NCBI GenBank assembly: GCA_029532625.1
Contig: JARFXM010000004.1
Span: 3,596,001-3,660,000 of the forward strand
Direction of reading: 5' to 3'
Length of the DNA stretch: 64,000 bases
Source: Lomentospora prolificans
Lineage: Eukaryota; Ascomycota; Sordariomycetes; Microascales; Microascaceae
Shown here: positions 44,478 through 54,862 of the stretch, piece after piece
Layout of the letters: the number at the start of each line of letters is the position of its first letter
Numbering within the stretch: position 1 is the stretch's first letter
Notes under the pieces: model-generated
The model's database searches: none
Told to the model about the DNA's origin: nothing
Seen by the model: the letters and a program-made list of their open reading frames with translations, nothing else
Translations under genes and position numbers: made by a program

Positions 44478-45718
44478 GGCACGTCGTGTGGGAGGTATGA
44501 ATGTGTATGGAGGGCTAAACTGGGGCAAGCACAGATGCCAGTAGAGAGAGAGCTGGGCTTGTGCGTGTTGCGCGCAGAATTGACTGGGTGCGGCCTTTCG
44601 GGCGCGGCGCTTTCGGTCTCCGGAGCTGTCAATCGACAATATCAATCAAGCCCGCCGCTCTCTGTGGTGCAATATCCAGGATTTTACATCCGGATGCGGT
44701 CGGCTCAGCCAGACAAAGCAACAACGCCACACGACAGGCTGCAAAATTCGGTGCCCGCGGATTCCGGGCTTAGTCATCTATCAAACGAGCAAGCTGCTCT
44801 CCGCTTCCGATCGATCTTGTTCGGAAAATCCCGCTTTCACAAGTTAGTCCAGATCGGGAACAAGGCGCCAGTTTATGCTTCGAAGTCTATTCGAATGTTT
44901 GTTGATCCCGTCTGGATTGTCGACTGATTCGAGTCCTGGATCACAACAACATACCATCCCGTCCCCCGTATTCGTCATCAGCAAGACACGAGGAGACGCT
45001 GGCGTGGAGGACTTGGCAGATATCGCCGGGTTCACACTCCGGGGTGATCACAAAATAGGCCCGGAGCCGGAGCATTTCACGAAAGCGTGCTTTGATTTGT
45101 AGGACCTGCCATGTACGATGTATCCTAATATTCTACGGTAGGACTTCAGTTCGGGTCATCTTGCAAGCCACGGAGTCGACATGAGCGAATTATTAGCTGG
45201 GTCACTTTCTCATGGTCTGCTAAAACAGAACAAAAAGATTGCTGCCTAGCATACTAAGCTTCGCCAAGACGAGCTCAAACTGGCCTTCACCAGACACTAC
45301 ATCAACAGCACGAGCACCTGTGCTCCATTGTGAAATTTCTGAATTGGATTGGGGGGTGCGCGCGGGACCCGAAAGAGACAAAAGGGGTATTTGAAGACTT
45401 GGCGCCAAGACATCTGGTTCCAATTCACCGACACCTCGAATAATTAATAGAACCACCCATCGAGTTTTTCTGAAGCTTCTAGTTCGTAAGTCATACCTAA
45501 AATCCACCTCCGCCTCCGTTCCCGAGAACATTCCGCCCATCACGGTAGCGGAAACGAAGTAGGGGGGTGCTCCGAAATGTAAATGCTCAATAATACCTCG
45601 CCCCTTCTTCCGCCCGTACGACCTTCTTTTTCTCCTTTCCAATATTATTTCTCGTACTGTCGCCTGTTCCTAGAGCGCCCGGCTCAGCTGCGCTGTGGAG
45701 AAATTGCTTCCGACCATT
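44478..45718. promoter_or_regulatory. Shared divergent promoter region between regulator and ABC transporter
   Basis: 1241 bp separate the two start codons, with no gene inside. Both genes must be controlled from here. It is GC-normal and has several isolated CGG/CCG triplets (for example near 44590, 44685-44705, 44735 and 45055-45070), but I could not define one clear paired site. Confidence 0.45.
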
Positions 45719-48700
45719 ATGGCGCCCGAAGTCGCGAGCGAGAAAGCCACAGCCAACAACGCGCCCGCAGTAGCCACAACTCCCGAAGATGTGCCAACGG
45801 CCGGTCTCCCCGACGAAGAGAACCCTTGGGTAGCATACAAGGTACATAAACGATTGGGCTTTTTGCTTTCTTCATCAATACACTTTGAACCAAAACTAAG
45901 ATAAATTTGTAGAGAATTTTTCGATATGCGGGCCCATTCGAGTACTCTCTTCAAGCTGTCGCGATAGTCGCCGCCATTGCCTCCGGCGCCGGCATCGCTC
46001 TTCAGAACCTAATCTTTGGTCGCTTCGTTACAGTCATTACCGGCTTTGCCATAGACCCGGCCGCGACCGGCAAGTTCATGGATGATGTTTCTGAGCTCTC
46101 GTTAGTCCTTTACATCCCGCCACCGTAGCCGGTGCTTATGGTGCTGGGCTGTCCTCGCGTCCTAAGATGAGCTGACAGAAAATAGCCTCTATTTCGTCTA
46201 CCTTGGCATAGCCAGATTCGTACTCTCTTACGTGTATAACGTCCTCCTCACTTATGCCTCCTACCGAATCGTCCGCAATATTCGCCACCAGTACTTCAGG
46301 GCTGCTCTCAAGCAAGAGGTTGCCTTTTACGATTTTGGTTCGGCCGGGTCGATTGCCGCCCAAGCGACCACTAATGGACGTTTGATCCAAGGAGGCATAG
46401 CCGAAAAGCTCGGTCTTACGTTTCAAGGCCTCTCGGCCTTTGTAACCGCCTTTGTTATCGCCTTTGTCGTCAGCTGGAAGCTCACCCTCATCTGCTTGTG
46501 TATTGCTCCAGCGACCATCCTCGTCATGACCGTTGTTGCTACTATCGAGGCTGGCCATGAAACAAAGATTCTGGAAATCTATGCTCAAGCAAACTCCTTC
46601 GCCGAAGGCGTACTTTCCAGTGCTCGTACTGTTCATGCATTCGAGATGCGGTCGAGACTTGTCGCCAAATTCGATGAATTCCTAACTGACGCGCACAAGG
46701 TTGGGAAAAAAATTTCGCCTCTCTTTGGTGTGCTCTTCTCGGCAGAGTACACCATAATATACCTTGGTTTCGGCCTAGCCTTTTGGCAGGGTGTAAAGAG
46801 ACTAGCATCGGGGGAGATTGATGATGCTGGAGACATCTTCACGTAAGTCATCCCAAATCCCGCCCACGGCAGTCACGCTCTGACAATGTGGCGAATACAC
46901 CTTTAGCGTCCTCCTTTCGGTGGTCATGGCAGCCATCAATTTAACTATGCTCGCCCCTTACTCCATTGACTTTAGCAGGGCGGCTACCGCGGCAGCTAAA
47001 CTATTCAGTCTGCTCGATAGAGAATCTGCGATAGACCCCTTTGACAAGTCTGGAGACGAGCCCACTGACACTGTTGGGCTGGTCGAACTTGAAAACGTTA
47101 CTTTTGCCTACCCTACTCGGCCAAGCGTCACCGTACTGGACGACTTTACCCTGCGGGTTCCTGCTGGTAAAGTCACTGCTCTAGTTGTAAGTTGTACTCA
47201 CGAAATCCCTGGCAAGACGTATTTTGGCTGACCACGAAATGTAGGGACAATCCGGCTCGGGAAAGAGTACTATTGTAGGACTGATCGAACGCTGGTACAA
47301 TCCAAAGTCGGGGACTATCAAGCTAGACGGTCGTCCCATTAATCAATTAAATCTCAGCTGGCTTCGCAAGAACGTACGACTTGTGCAACAAGTAAGGCGA
47401 TGACATTTCCTACACGGCAACAGCCCGGTGATCTCAATCTATTAACAGCCTACTAGGAGCCAATCCTGTTCCAAGGGACGGTTTTTGAGAATATTCGTCA
47501 CGGTCTAGTCGGAACTCCGTGGGAAAACGCCCCAAAGGAAGACCAGTTGGAACGAGTCAAAGAAGCTGCACGTATCGCGTACGCCCACGATTTTATCCTA
47601 GAGCTCCCCGATGGATATGATACGGAAATCGGACAGCGTGGCGGTCTTCTCAGTGGTGGCCAGAAACAGCGCGTAGCGATTGCCCGCAGCATTGTCTCGC
47701 AGCCCAAAGTCCTCCTCCTCGACGAAGCTACTAGTGCCCTTGACCCTCATGCCGAAGCTATCGTCCAGAAAGCCCTTGACAATGCTTCAGAGGGCCGAAC
47801 CACTATAGTCATCGCTCACAAGCTTGCAACGATCCGGAAAGCCGATAACATCATAGTCATGACAAAAGGTCGCATCGTGGAACAAGGCACCCACGAGTCT
47901 CTCGTCTCCCAGGACGGAACGTATGCCCGGCTTGTCAAAATGCAAAATCTTGCCGTGTCCGAGGCCGGCTCCATGACAGAGACGGATGAAGAGGAGGCCG
48001 CCATGGCTCCAACCAAAGAGACGGCGCCGGATCTCACCAAGCCTCTCACGCGGTACGCAACCTCAACACAGGGACGCATGGAGGCCCAGAAGGAACGCGA
48101 CAATTTTGATCACCACAAGCATCTCGGTATCTTTGCCGCCGTTGTTCGTCTGACCGTTGAATCCCTTGAGCTGAAATGGTCCTATCTGTCCCTTGTGGTC
48201 GGCTGTGTGATTGCAACTGGACTCTTCCCAGGCCAAGCGATCTTGATGTCTAACGTGATGGATGTGTTCACCCTAACTGGGGATGCTATGGTTGATCGTG
48301 GCAGCTTTTTTGCCACCATGTTCATCGTCATGGCCGCCGGCGCTTTCGTCGCCTACTTTGCTCTTGGCTGGTTCACGAACAATATCGCCCAGGTAAGCCC
48401 CGTTGCCACACTCCAGATACTTTGGGAGGGCCCACTTATAACGCTATCTCAGCACCTGAACCACAAACTCCGGAAACAGTGTTTCAACGACATGCTGCGC
48501 CAAGACCTCCAGTTTTTCGACCGTCCCGAGAACAACACTGGCGCTTTAGCTAGTCGCGTAGATTCGAATCCTCAGTCCATCCACGAGCTCATGGGATTCA
48601 ACATTGGCTTGATCCTCACCTCCATCCTCAACTTAGTAGCTTGCAGTATTATGGGTATCGTCCATAGCTGGAAGCTCGGCTTGGTTGTTGTATGCGCCGG

Positions 48701-50165
48701 TCTGCCACCTCTAGTTAGTGCCGGTTACTTTAAGATCCGTTCGGATGCGCGGTTGGACCGCGTCACCTCAAAGAGATATGCAACTAGTGCATCCATCGCG
48801 TCAGAAGCAGTCACCGCGATTCGAACGGTTTCTTCACTGGCCATTGAGGAGTCTGTGCTTGAGAAGTACACACAAGAACTCGATCATGCCGTATCGGCAT
48901 CGAAGGGCCCGCTACTCCGCATGATGGTATTCTTCGGGTTCACGCAATGCCTCGAATACTGGTTCATGGCACTTGGTTTCTGGTGAGAAAGCGTAGACCG
49001 AGTTGTATCACTTGTCTTGTTTTACTGACTAGGTCCGCCAGGTACGGTTGCCGTCTCTTATCTCGCAATGAGGTCAGCATGTACGACTTCTTCGTTACTT
49101 TCCTTGCCGTTTTCTTCTCGGGCCAATCGTCATCACAACTCTTCCAATTCTCAACTAGTACGGCCATTCTCTTCCAATCTAAGCAAATGATATGGCATAA
49201 ACTGACAATCATGGCACTAGGCGTCACCAAGGGGATCAATGCGGCTAACTACTTGTTTTGGCTCAACGAGCTCCAGCCCACCGTGCGGGAGACGCCGGAC
49301 AACCATGATAACGGGCCAAAGAATGGAGAGCCTATCTGCCTGGACAATGTTCGCTTCTCCTATCCTCTGCGACCCGAAGCTACTGTGCTTCGCGGCGTAG
49401 ATTTGACTGTACGCACTTTCAAACCCAACACTGCTCTTTCATCTTCAAAAGGCTAATCTCTAGGTGTCTCCACAGGTCAAGAAGGGCCAGTTCGTTGGTC
49501 TTGTTGGCGCGTCTGGTTGTGGCAAGTCAACAATCATTGCTATGCTTGAGCGGTTCTACGACCCAACGACGGGGACGATTTCTGTCGCATCATCGGCACT
49601 CCCCGAGCTCAATCCTAGACTCTACCGGAGCATTGTAGCACTCATTCAGCAAGAACCCACCCTCTTCCAGGGTTCCATTCGAGACAACATCGCGCTCGGT
49701 GTGGACGATCCTTCAACAGAGTGTGAGTCGAAGACCCCATCTGTTTCGGACGCAGACATAGAATCCGCGCTCAGAGCCGCCAACGCGTGGGATTTCGTGT
49801 CATCGCTTCCCGAAGGTCTAGCCACCGCGGCGGGCTCCAACGGCACCCAGCTAAGCGGTGGCCAGCGGCAGCGCATCGCCATCGCGCGAGCGCTCATCCG
49901 CGACCCAAAGATCCTCCTCCTCGACGAGGCAACTAGCGCACTCGACTCGGAGAGCGAAAAAATGGTGCAAAAAGCGCTAGCAGAGGCCGCCAAGGCCGGG
50001 GATCGGATCACCTTTGCCGTCGCTCACCGCCTTAGTACCATCAAGGACGCGGACGTGATTTGCGTGTTTTACGGAGGCCGCATCACGGAAATGGGCACGC
50101 ACGCCGAATTAATAGCACTTGGGGGGTTATACCGGAAAATGTGCGAGGCGCAAGCGCTTGATTAA
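45719..50165 (+). CDS. Full-size ABCB (MDR-type) ABC transporter
   Basis: ATP-driven efflux pump with (TM6-NBD)x2 layout. Ten exons: 45719-45841, 45913-46100, 46186-46842, 46907-47186, 47245-47391, 47457-48392, 48453-48982, 49042-49157, 49221-49408 and 49476-50165, giving 1284 aa. NBD1 has Walker A GQSGSGKST (417-425), Q-loop LVQQEPILFQG, signature LSGGQKQRVAIARS and Walker B VLLLDEATSALD. NBD2 has Walker A GASGCGKST (1066-1074), IQQEPTLFQG, LSGGQRQRIAIARA, ILLLDEATSALD and the H-loop VAHRLST. Both ATP sites look complete. It probably sits in the plasma or vacuolar membrane and exports hydrophobic toxins or metabolites. Two introns (48393-48452, 60 nt; 49158-49220, 63 nt) are multiples of three and contain no in-frame stop, so retention would still give a protein. 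The divergent Zn2Cys6 gene is the obvious candidate regulator. Confidence 0.92.
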
Positions 50166-51662
50166 GAAGCGGACTGTCGTTTTTTTCTTTTTTTGACGTT
50201 TTTTTTTTTTTTCCAACCTTAAATAGTCGTCCTGTATTATTGTGGAGGTCGGTAAATGATAGGGGAGCATCAACGACGACGATGTATAAGTACTTGAACC
50301 CAACTCAGCTTGTTAACAATATGCTTCCTAGTACTACCGAAAATGCGGTGCAGTCTGAGACGAGAAGGATGCATGAGGCTCTCAACCTCAGGTACAATAG
50401 ACTTGTCCGTCCCAGAAATAACTAAGCGAAAGAGCCAATCACCGACTTTCTTGCTGTAATCGGGGTTTGTCAATCCAAAGCGGCGGATCAACATGGCAAC
50501 TATTAATATGCACCCATCGGAGTGGCGTCGAGGTCCGCACCACCAAAGGACTAAATGGTCAAGGATATTTTCCGAATGACCCTTGATCCCATTCAAGCCT
50601 GGGGAATTCAATATTATATTCTGCAAGCAGCAAGTCAAACGACGCCGAGGCCTGCCAGACACGGCCTGTCATGCTGCCAAATCTCCCCAGGATAAGAGAG
50701 CCAAGAATTCGCACAAGCCAGGCTCAAATGACGTCAGTCAATATTTCAGTGCCACCCTGCCCCACACGTGCCCAAAACTACCCCACTAACGCCTCCTAAA
50801 CTCGTGGCCCAGCCAGCCCTGGAGGCGTCTCGCTCGCCATAATTACAGGGCCACTGAGCGGAGCGCCTCTTAGTATGCCCACTGATTTAGGCCATTTTGA
50901 GCCTAGACCGAAACCCACGGGATCGGAGTAACGGACAAGTCCACGCGCGCGAGTTCCCAACCTCTCTTACTGGATAGGTACATCTCGACGATGGCCACCT
51001 CAGCCAGCTGCGGATGCTCCAGGAGAGCCATCCATTGTTTCAAAACAGACTAGGCGGAAAATACTTTCTGCAATCTCTTTCCTAGGAACGCCCTGGCGTG
51101 GGGTGCACGCCACCGCAAAACCAATGAGCACTCTGTGCCGCGCTGGGCGCGATCCCACAATGGCTGTCGATGGCGCAATCGCCGGGCCATGAACCGTCAT
51201 CCAACCTCGAATTCCGCTTTTGTCACTAGCAAACATGGGGGTCGCATTGTCCATCGACATCTTCGCAGTTGATGCGGTCTGCGCACACTCTGAGGCCAAA
51301 AGACCAAATACTGATCCTGGACCTCTCCACGATGTCGCCTGCGGTCAAAAGATCCTACCGTCCTTCCTCCACTACACTCCACTTTTCCCACTTTCCTCCT
51401 TGCTTTCCCCTCCTCTCTCTTTTCACCTGTCAATTCTCCCCGGGACTTCGTGTTGTGCAGGATCTTGCTTTCTCTTTTCCCTCGTCTCACTTGTCCAGAG
51501 GTCCCTGCATTACCCAAGTCCCGAGTCCCGCCCGCCCGGTGAAAGCTACACACCCTCAAGACCATAATAACCCATAATAACCTACTCTGTGTCTTATCGC
51601 CCGCCGATCCCTCACGCGTCATCACACCCCCTTCCCGCTGACTCCTGTCGGAACCTCCCTTC
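50166..51662. other. Intergenic with promoter-like features of the amino-acid permease
   Basis: T-rich tracts follow the ABC gene (50180-50210). A perfect palindrome TGACGTCA (CRE/ATF-type) lies at 50729-50736. A long pyrimidine-rich stretch at about 51350-51500 and a Gcn4/CpcA-type TGACTC at 51639-51644, about 19 bp before the permease start, are consistent with its promoter and 5' leader. No gene found. Confidence 0.5.
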
Positions 51663-53492
51663 ATGGCGGATCCGAATAAGGTTGCGGCCGTCGAGGCCGC
51701 CTCCGAAGATGACTCTTCCGGAGATTTCAGTCTTATTGACCCGAACAGCGGTGTTAAGCGCGGCCTTAAAACCCGCCATCTCAGCATGATGGCTCTGGCT
51801 GGGATCATCGGGCCTGGTCTACTGATCGGAGCCGGTGGTGCGTTGGCCAATGGCGGTCCCGCTTCCTTGCTGATCGGATTCGGTGTCATTGGTATTATCG
51901 CCTTCAGGTATGGTCACCCCTCAACGTCTGCGCTCCCAGACCCATGACATGATGCTGCTATTTGTTAAAGCGAGCCATTCTAACGCTGGAAGTATGTGAA
52001 CAGCATCATGCAAAGTCTTGGTGAATTGACAACCTTGTATCCCAGCGGCGGTGCCTTCACCGGCCTCGCCGACCGCTTTGTTGACAAGGCTTTCGGTGTC
52101 GCGGTTGGATGGAACTACTACATCATCTGGTTTTGCGTGTTGGCCAACGAGTACAACGTAATATCCAGCATCTTTAGTTTCTGGAGTGATAAGGTCCCCA
52201 TTTGGGGCTACTTCTTGATATTCTGGGTAAGTCTCAATTCATTTATAATAATACCATTGTAGTTCTCCATCTAATAACGAGCTCATCTAGTTCGCTTTCC
52301 TGGCATTCCAGCTTCTCGGCGTCGAGACCTTTGGTGAGGCCGAATTCTGGCTTGCCCTTGTCAAATTACTCGGCCTCTGCGCGTTTTTCATCTTCTCTTT
52401 AGCGTTCGTGACCCCTACCTACACCCTTGTAATGCGCATAAGATACCAGGAATCTTCACACTAACCTCACTTATTAGCTACGTATCGGGTGGCATAAAAG
52501 GGGTAGACGCCTTAGGAACGCAATATTGGAAGGACCCCGGCCCTTGGGTCTCTGGCTTCCGAGGCGTGGCGACCGTCTTTGTCTTTTGCTCCACATTTTA
52601 TGCTGGCGTAGAGTCTGTCGCGGTTGCTGCCACCGAGACCAAGAATCCCCGCGTGGCAGTGCCTCTTTCTATCCGGCAGGTGTTATGGCGCATCATTTTC
52701 ATCTACATGGGATCTGCCCTCTTCTTCGGCCTTACTTGCCCGTCTAACGCTCCCGATCTCGTCAGCGGGTCCAGCCGCGCGATCAAGAGTCCCATGACGG
52801 TCGCCATCCAAAACGCTGGCTGGGAGGGAGGTGTTCATCTTATCAACGCCTTCATCTTCATCACTTGCCTGTCCGCTATCAACAGTTCCATCTACATCGG
52901 TTCTCGTACCATTTTATTCATGGCTAAAGATGGCAAGGCGCCCCGTTTCCTCGGATGGACGGATAAGAGAGGCGTTCCCATTCCTGCCATTGTCTTTACC
53001 AATCTTTTCGGCGCCCTTTCCATGATGAATGTGAGCACGGGTGCTGGCAAGGCGTATAGCTACATCGTCAACCTCAGTGGTGTCTCCACTTTCCTGGTTT
53101 GGGGTTCCATCTCCTTTACTCATATTCGCTTCCGTCGTGCATGGGCCGCACAAGGTCACAGCGTCGATGAGCTCCCTTTCAAGTCTCTCTGGTACCCGTG
53201 GAACGCTTACTTCGGACTTGCTGCGAACATCTTTCTAGCTTTCGTACAGGGATGGAGCACACTAGCGCCGTTCAATGCCGGCAACTTTGTCGACGCTTAC
53301 ATCCTCCTCCCCCTATTTGCCATCATTTATTTTGTTTACAAATTTGCCTTCAAGACCCGGTATTGGCGTCTTGACGAGATTGACCTGCAAACTGGTAGGA
53401 GGCGTGATGTTGATGAGGCTAAGGAAATCGCTCGGGGAGAGCAAAATATCTCTGCATTGCCCTGGTGGAAGAAGATCTGGAAGAGCTTCTAG
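51663..53492 (+). CDS. Amino-acid permease (APC superfamily, YAT type)
   Basis: Proton-coupled amino-acid uptake carrier of the plasma membrane. Four exons, 51663-51907, 52004-52226, 52291-52403 and 52478-53492, give 531 aa, the usual size. After a 40-residue acidic cytosolic tail comes KRGLKTRHLSMMALAGIIGPGLLIGAG, the first helix with the substrate-binding glycine motif, then IMQSLGELTTLYPSGGAF, VAVGWNYY, KLLGLCAFFIF, GFRGVATVFVFCSTFYAGVE with AATETKNPR, and the late helices SYIVNLSGVSTFLVWGSI and NIFLAFVQGWS. Twelve helices can be placed. The C-terminus ends ISALPWWKKIWKSF. The third intron uses a weak GTTCGT donor but restores the frame. A TGACTC motif near the start suggests general amino-acid control. 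Which amino acid it carries is not readable. Confidence 0.9.
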
Positions 53493-54231
53493 TGCAGGAA
53501 CAATGACAGTGGCGGGATCAGTGCTAGTTCCACAATTTCATTGATTTCTCACTGGTGCCTCACATTGTTTCAAGATTCTTATTGAGTAGCTGCTTTGTTG
53601 AAGGCATCCCAAAGCATATATATATACCCATGCTATATCAGCATATACATGTCCCCAATCTGACACTCAAGAATTTCTATTTCCTTCTTTAGAACTGAGC
53701 AACTCATGCCTCAGCCTGAGCAGGGGTGAGCAAGTATGAGCACCATGAACAAGGGGGTTCACTGATTTAGGCTACTTAGCAATAGTTTCCATATCTACAA
53801 AGTGTAAAAAAGAATAGCAGAGTTGCAAGTATAAGTTCTAAACCTATTTTTGGGACCTATTGTACTGCTACCTAGCTATCCTTCCTTGTCAAATATATAA
53901 CTAAGGAAACAATATTTGCTATTTTACATCCCTAGAAAGAACCTTTCAAACTTCTACTTGCATTTAGGATATTCTCCTGTATATAGAACCTCTAGTGTGT
54001 TGCTGAGACTGTTTTTATACATAGATCAGCCTATGTCTTCTCTTAGCCTACTACAGCCTTTGCATCAAAACTGTGAGTGAAGAATGAGTATGTCAGAAAC
54101 TGCAAAAAGAGACCTGATAGAGGCTCACTTCTAGTCTAGTTTGATGTGATAAAGTACTCCAAGCGGCAATAGATATAGGGCCAAGGGGTGTCTAATGCTT
54201 AGTGATTTAAAAAGAGAGCATAAGGGTCTCT
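53493..54231. other. Intergenic, no gene recognised
   Basis: AT-richer spacer without long frames between the permease 3' end and the truncated GH55 gene 3' end. Confidence 0.5.
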
Positions 54232-54862
54232 TCATTCTGTGGAGCTTAACCTTACAGTGATGCCATCCCCCTTCACCTCATATTCTATCACATTGCAGAA
54301 AACCTAATACCATAATAACTATTGTTTGATAAGATGCATATTGTAGAATAATGGAAATTACTAGGAGATAGAGGCACACCTTGAAGTTTTCATCATCGGA
54401 CCCCCAAGGCCAGCTTCCCATGTGTGCAACGTCAGTCATCCAAAACTTCCCATATTGGCGCTTGTCGCGTCTGCTTGTGGTGTTCCTAATCTGATCATAT
54501 GTTTCCGCCTCAACAACAAGAGCAGCAGCAGCTCTGATGTCAGGAGTGAGGTTGAGAAGAGGCGGCACGTCATTTTCTCGCTTCTGAAACTTGGTACGGG
54601 GATCGAAACTGTAGTTGTTTCGTAACGGGTTGGTTAGCCGTTCTTTGTTTCGCTCAGAGGACAGGCGAAGAGCGCCACGGACAATAGCTCGAGCCTTTTC
54701 AATGTCGGACGTGGTAGAATTAGCAAGAACCGACGGTTTTATTGCGCTGTTTCCGACTTCTCGAGAAATCATTGGAGCGGGATCTCCGGTATCCACCGGA
54801 TTTGGAAGGCTTGCAACGAGGCATAGTAGGGCAAGAAGAAGTTGGATGTAGGCAACCCTCAT
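54232..54862 (-). pseudogene. Truncated GH55-type (pectin-lyase-fold) glucanase gene
   Basis: Exons 54862-54380 and 54303-54232 (minus) give 184 aa. The 76-nt intron (donor GTGTGC, acceptor ATTAG) joins NFK to VFCNVIEY. A signal peptide covers residues 1-18; a KR site lies near 95. Residues about 136-175 (KFWMTDVAHMGSWPWGS, then the VFCNV and VKGDGIT segment) match the start of GH55 exo/endo-beta-1,3-glucanases, where YWMxDIxHxG precedes YKVFRNVKDFGAKGDGVTDDT. Family members continue for about 600 more residues of beta-helix; here the frame ends after GDGITVRLSSTE. No catalytic domain remains, so this is a truncated gene or relic, though signal peptide and frame are intact. A short secreted product cannot be excluded. 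Confidence 0.6.
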
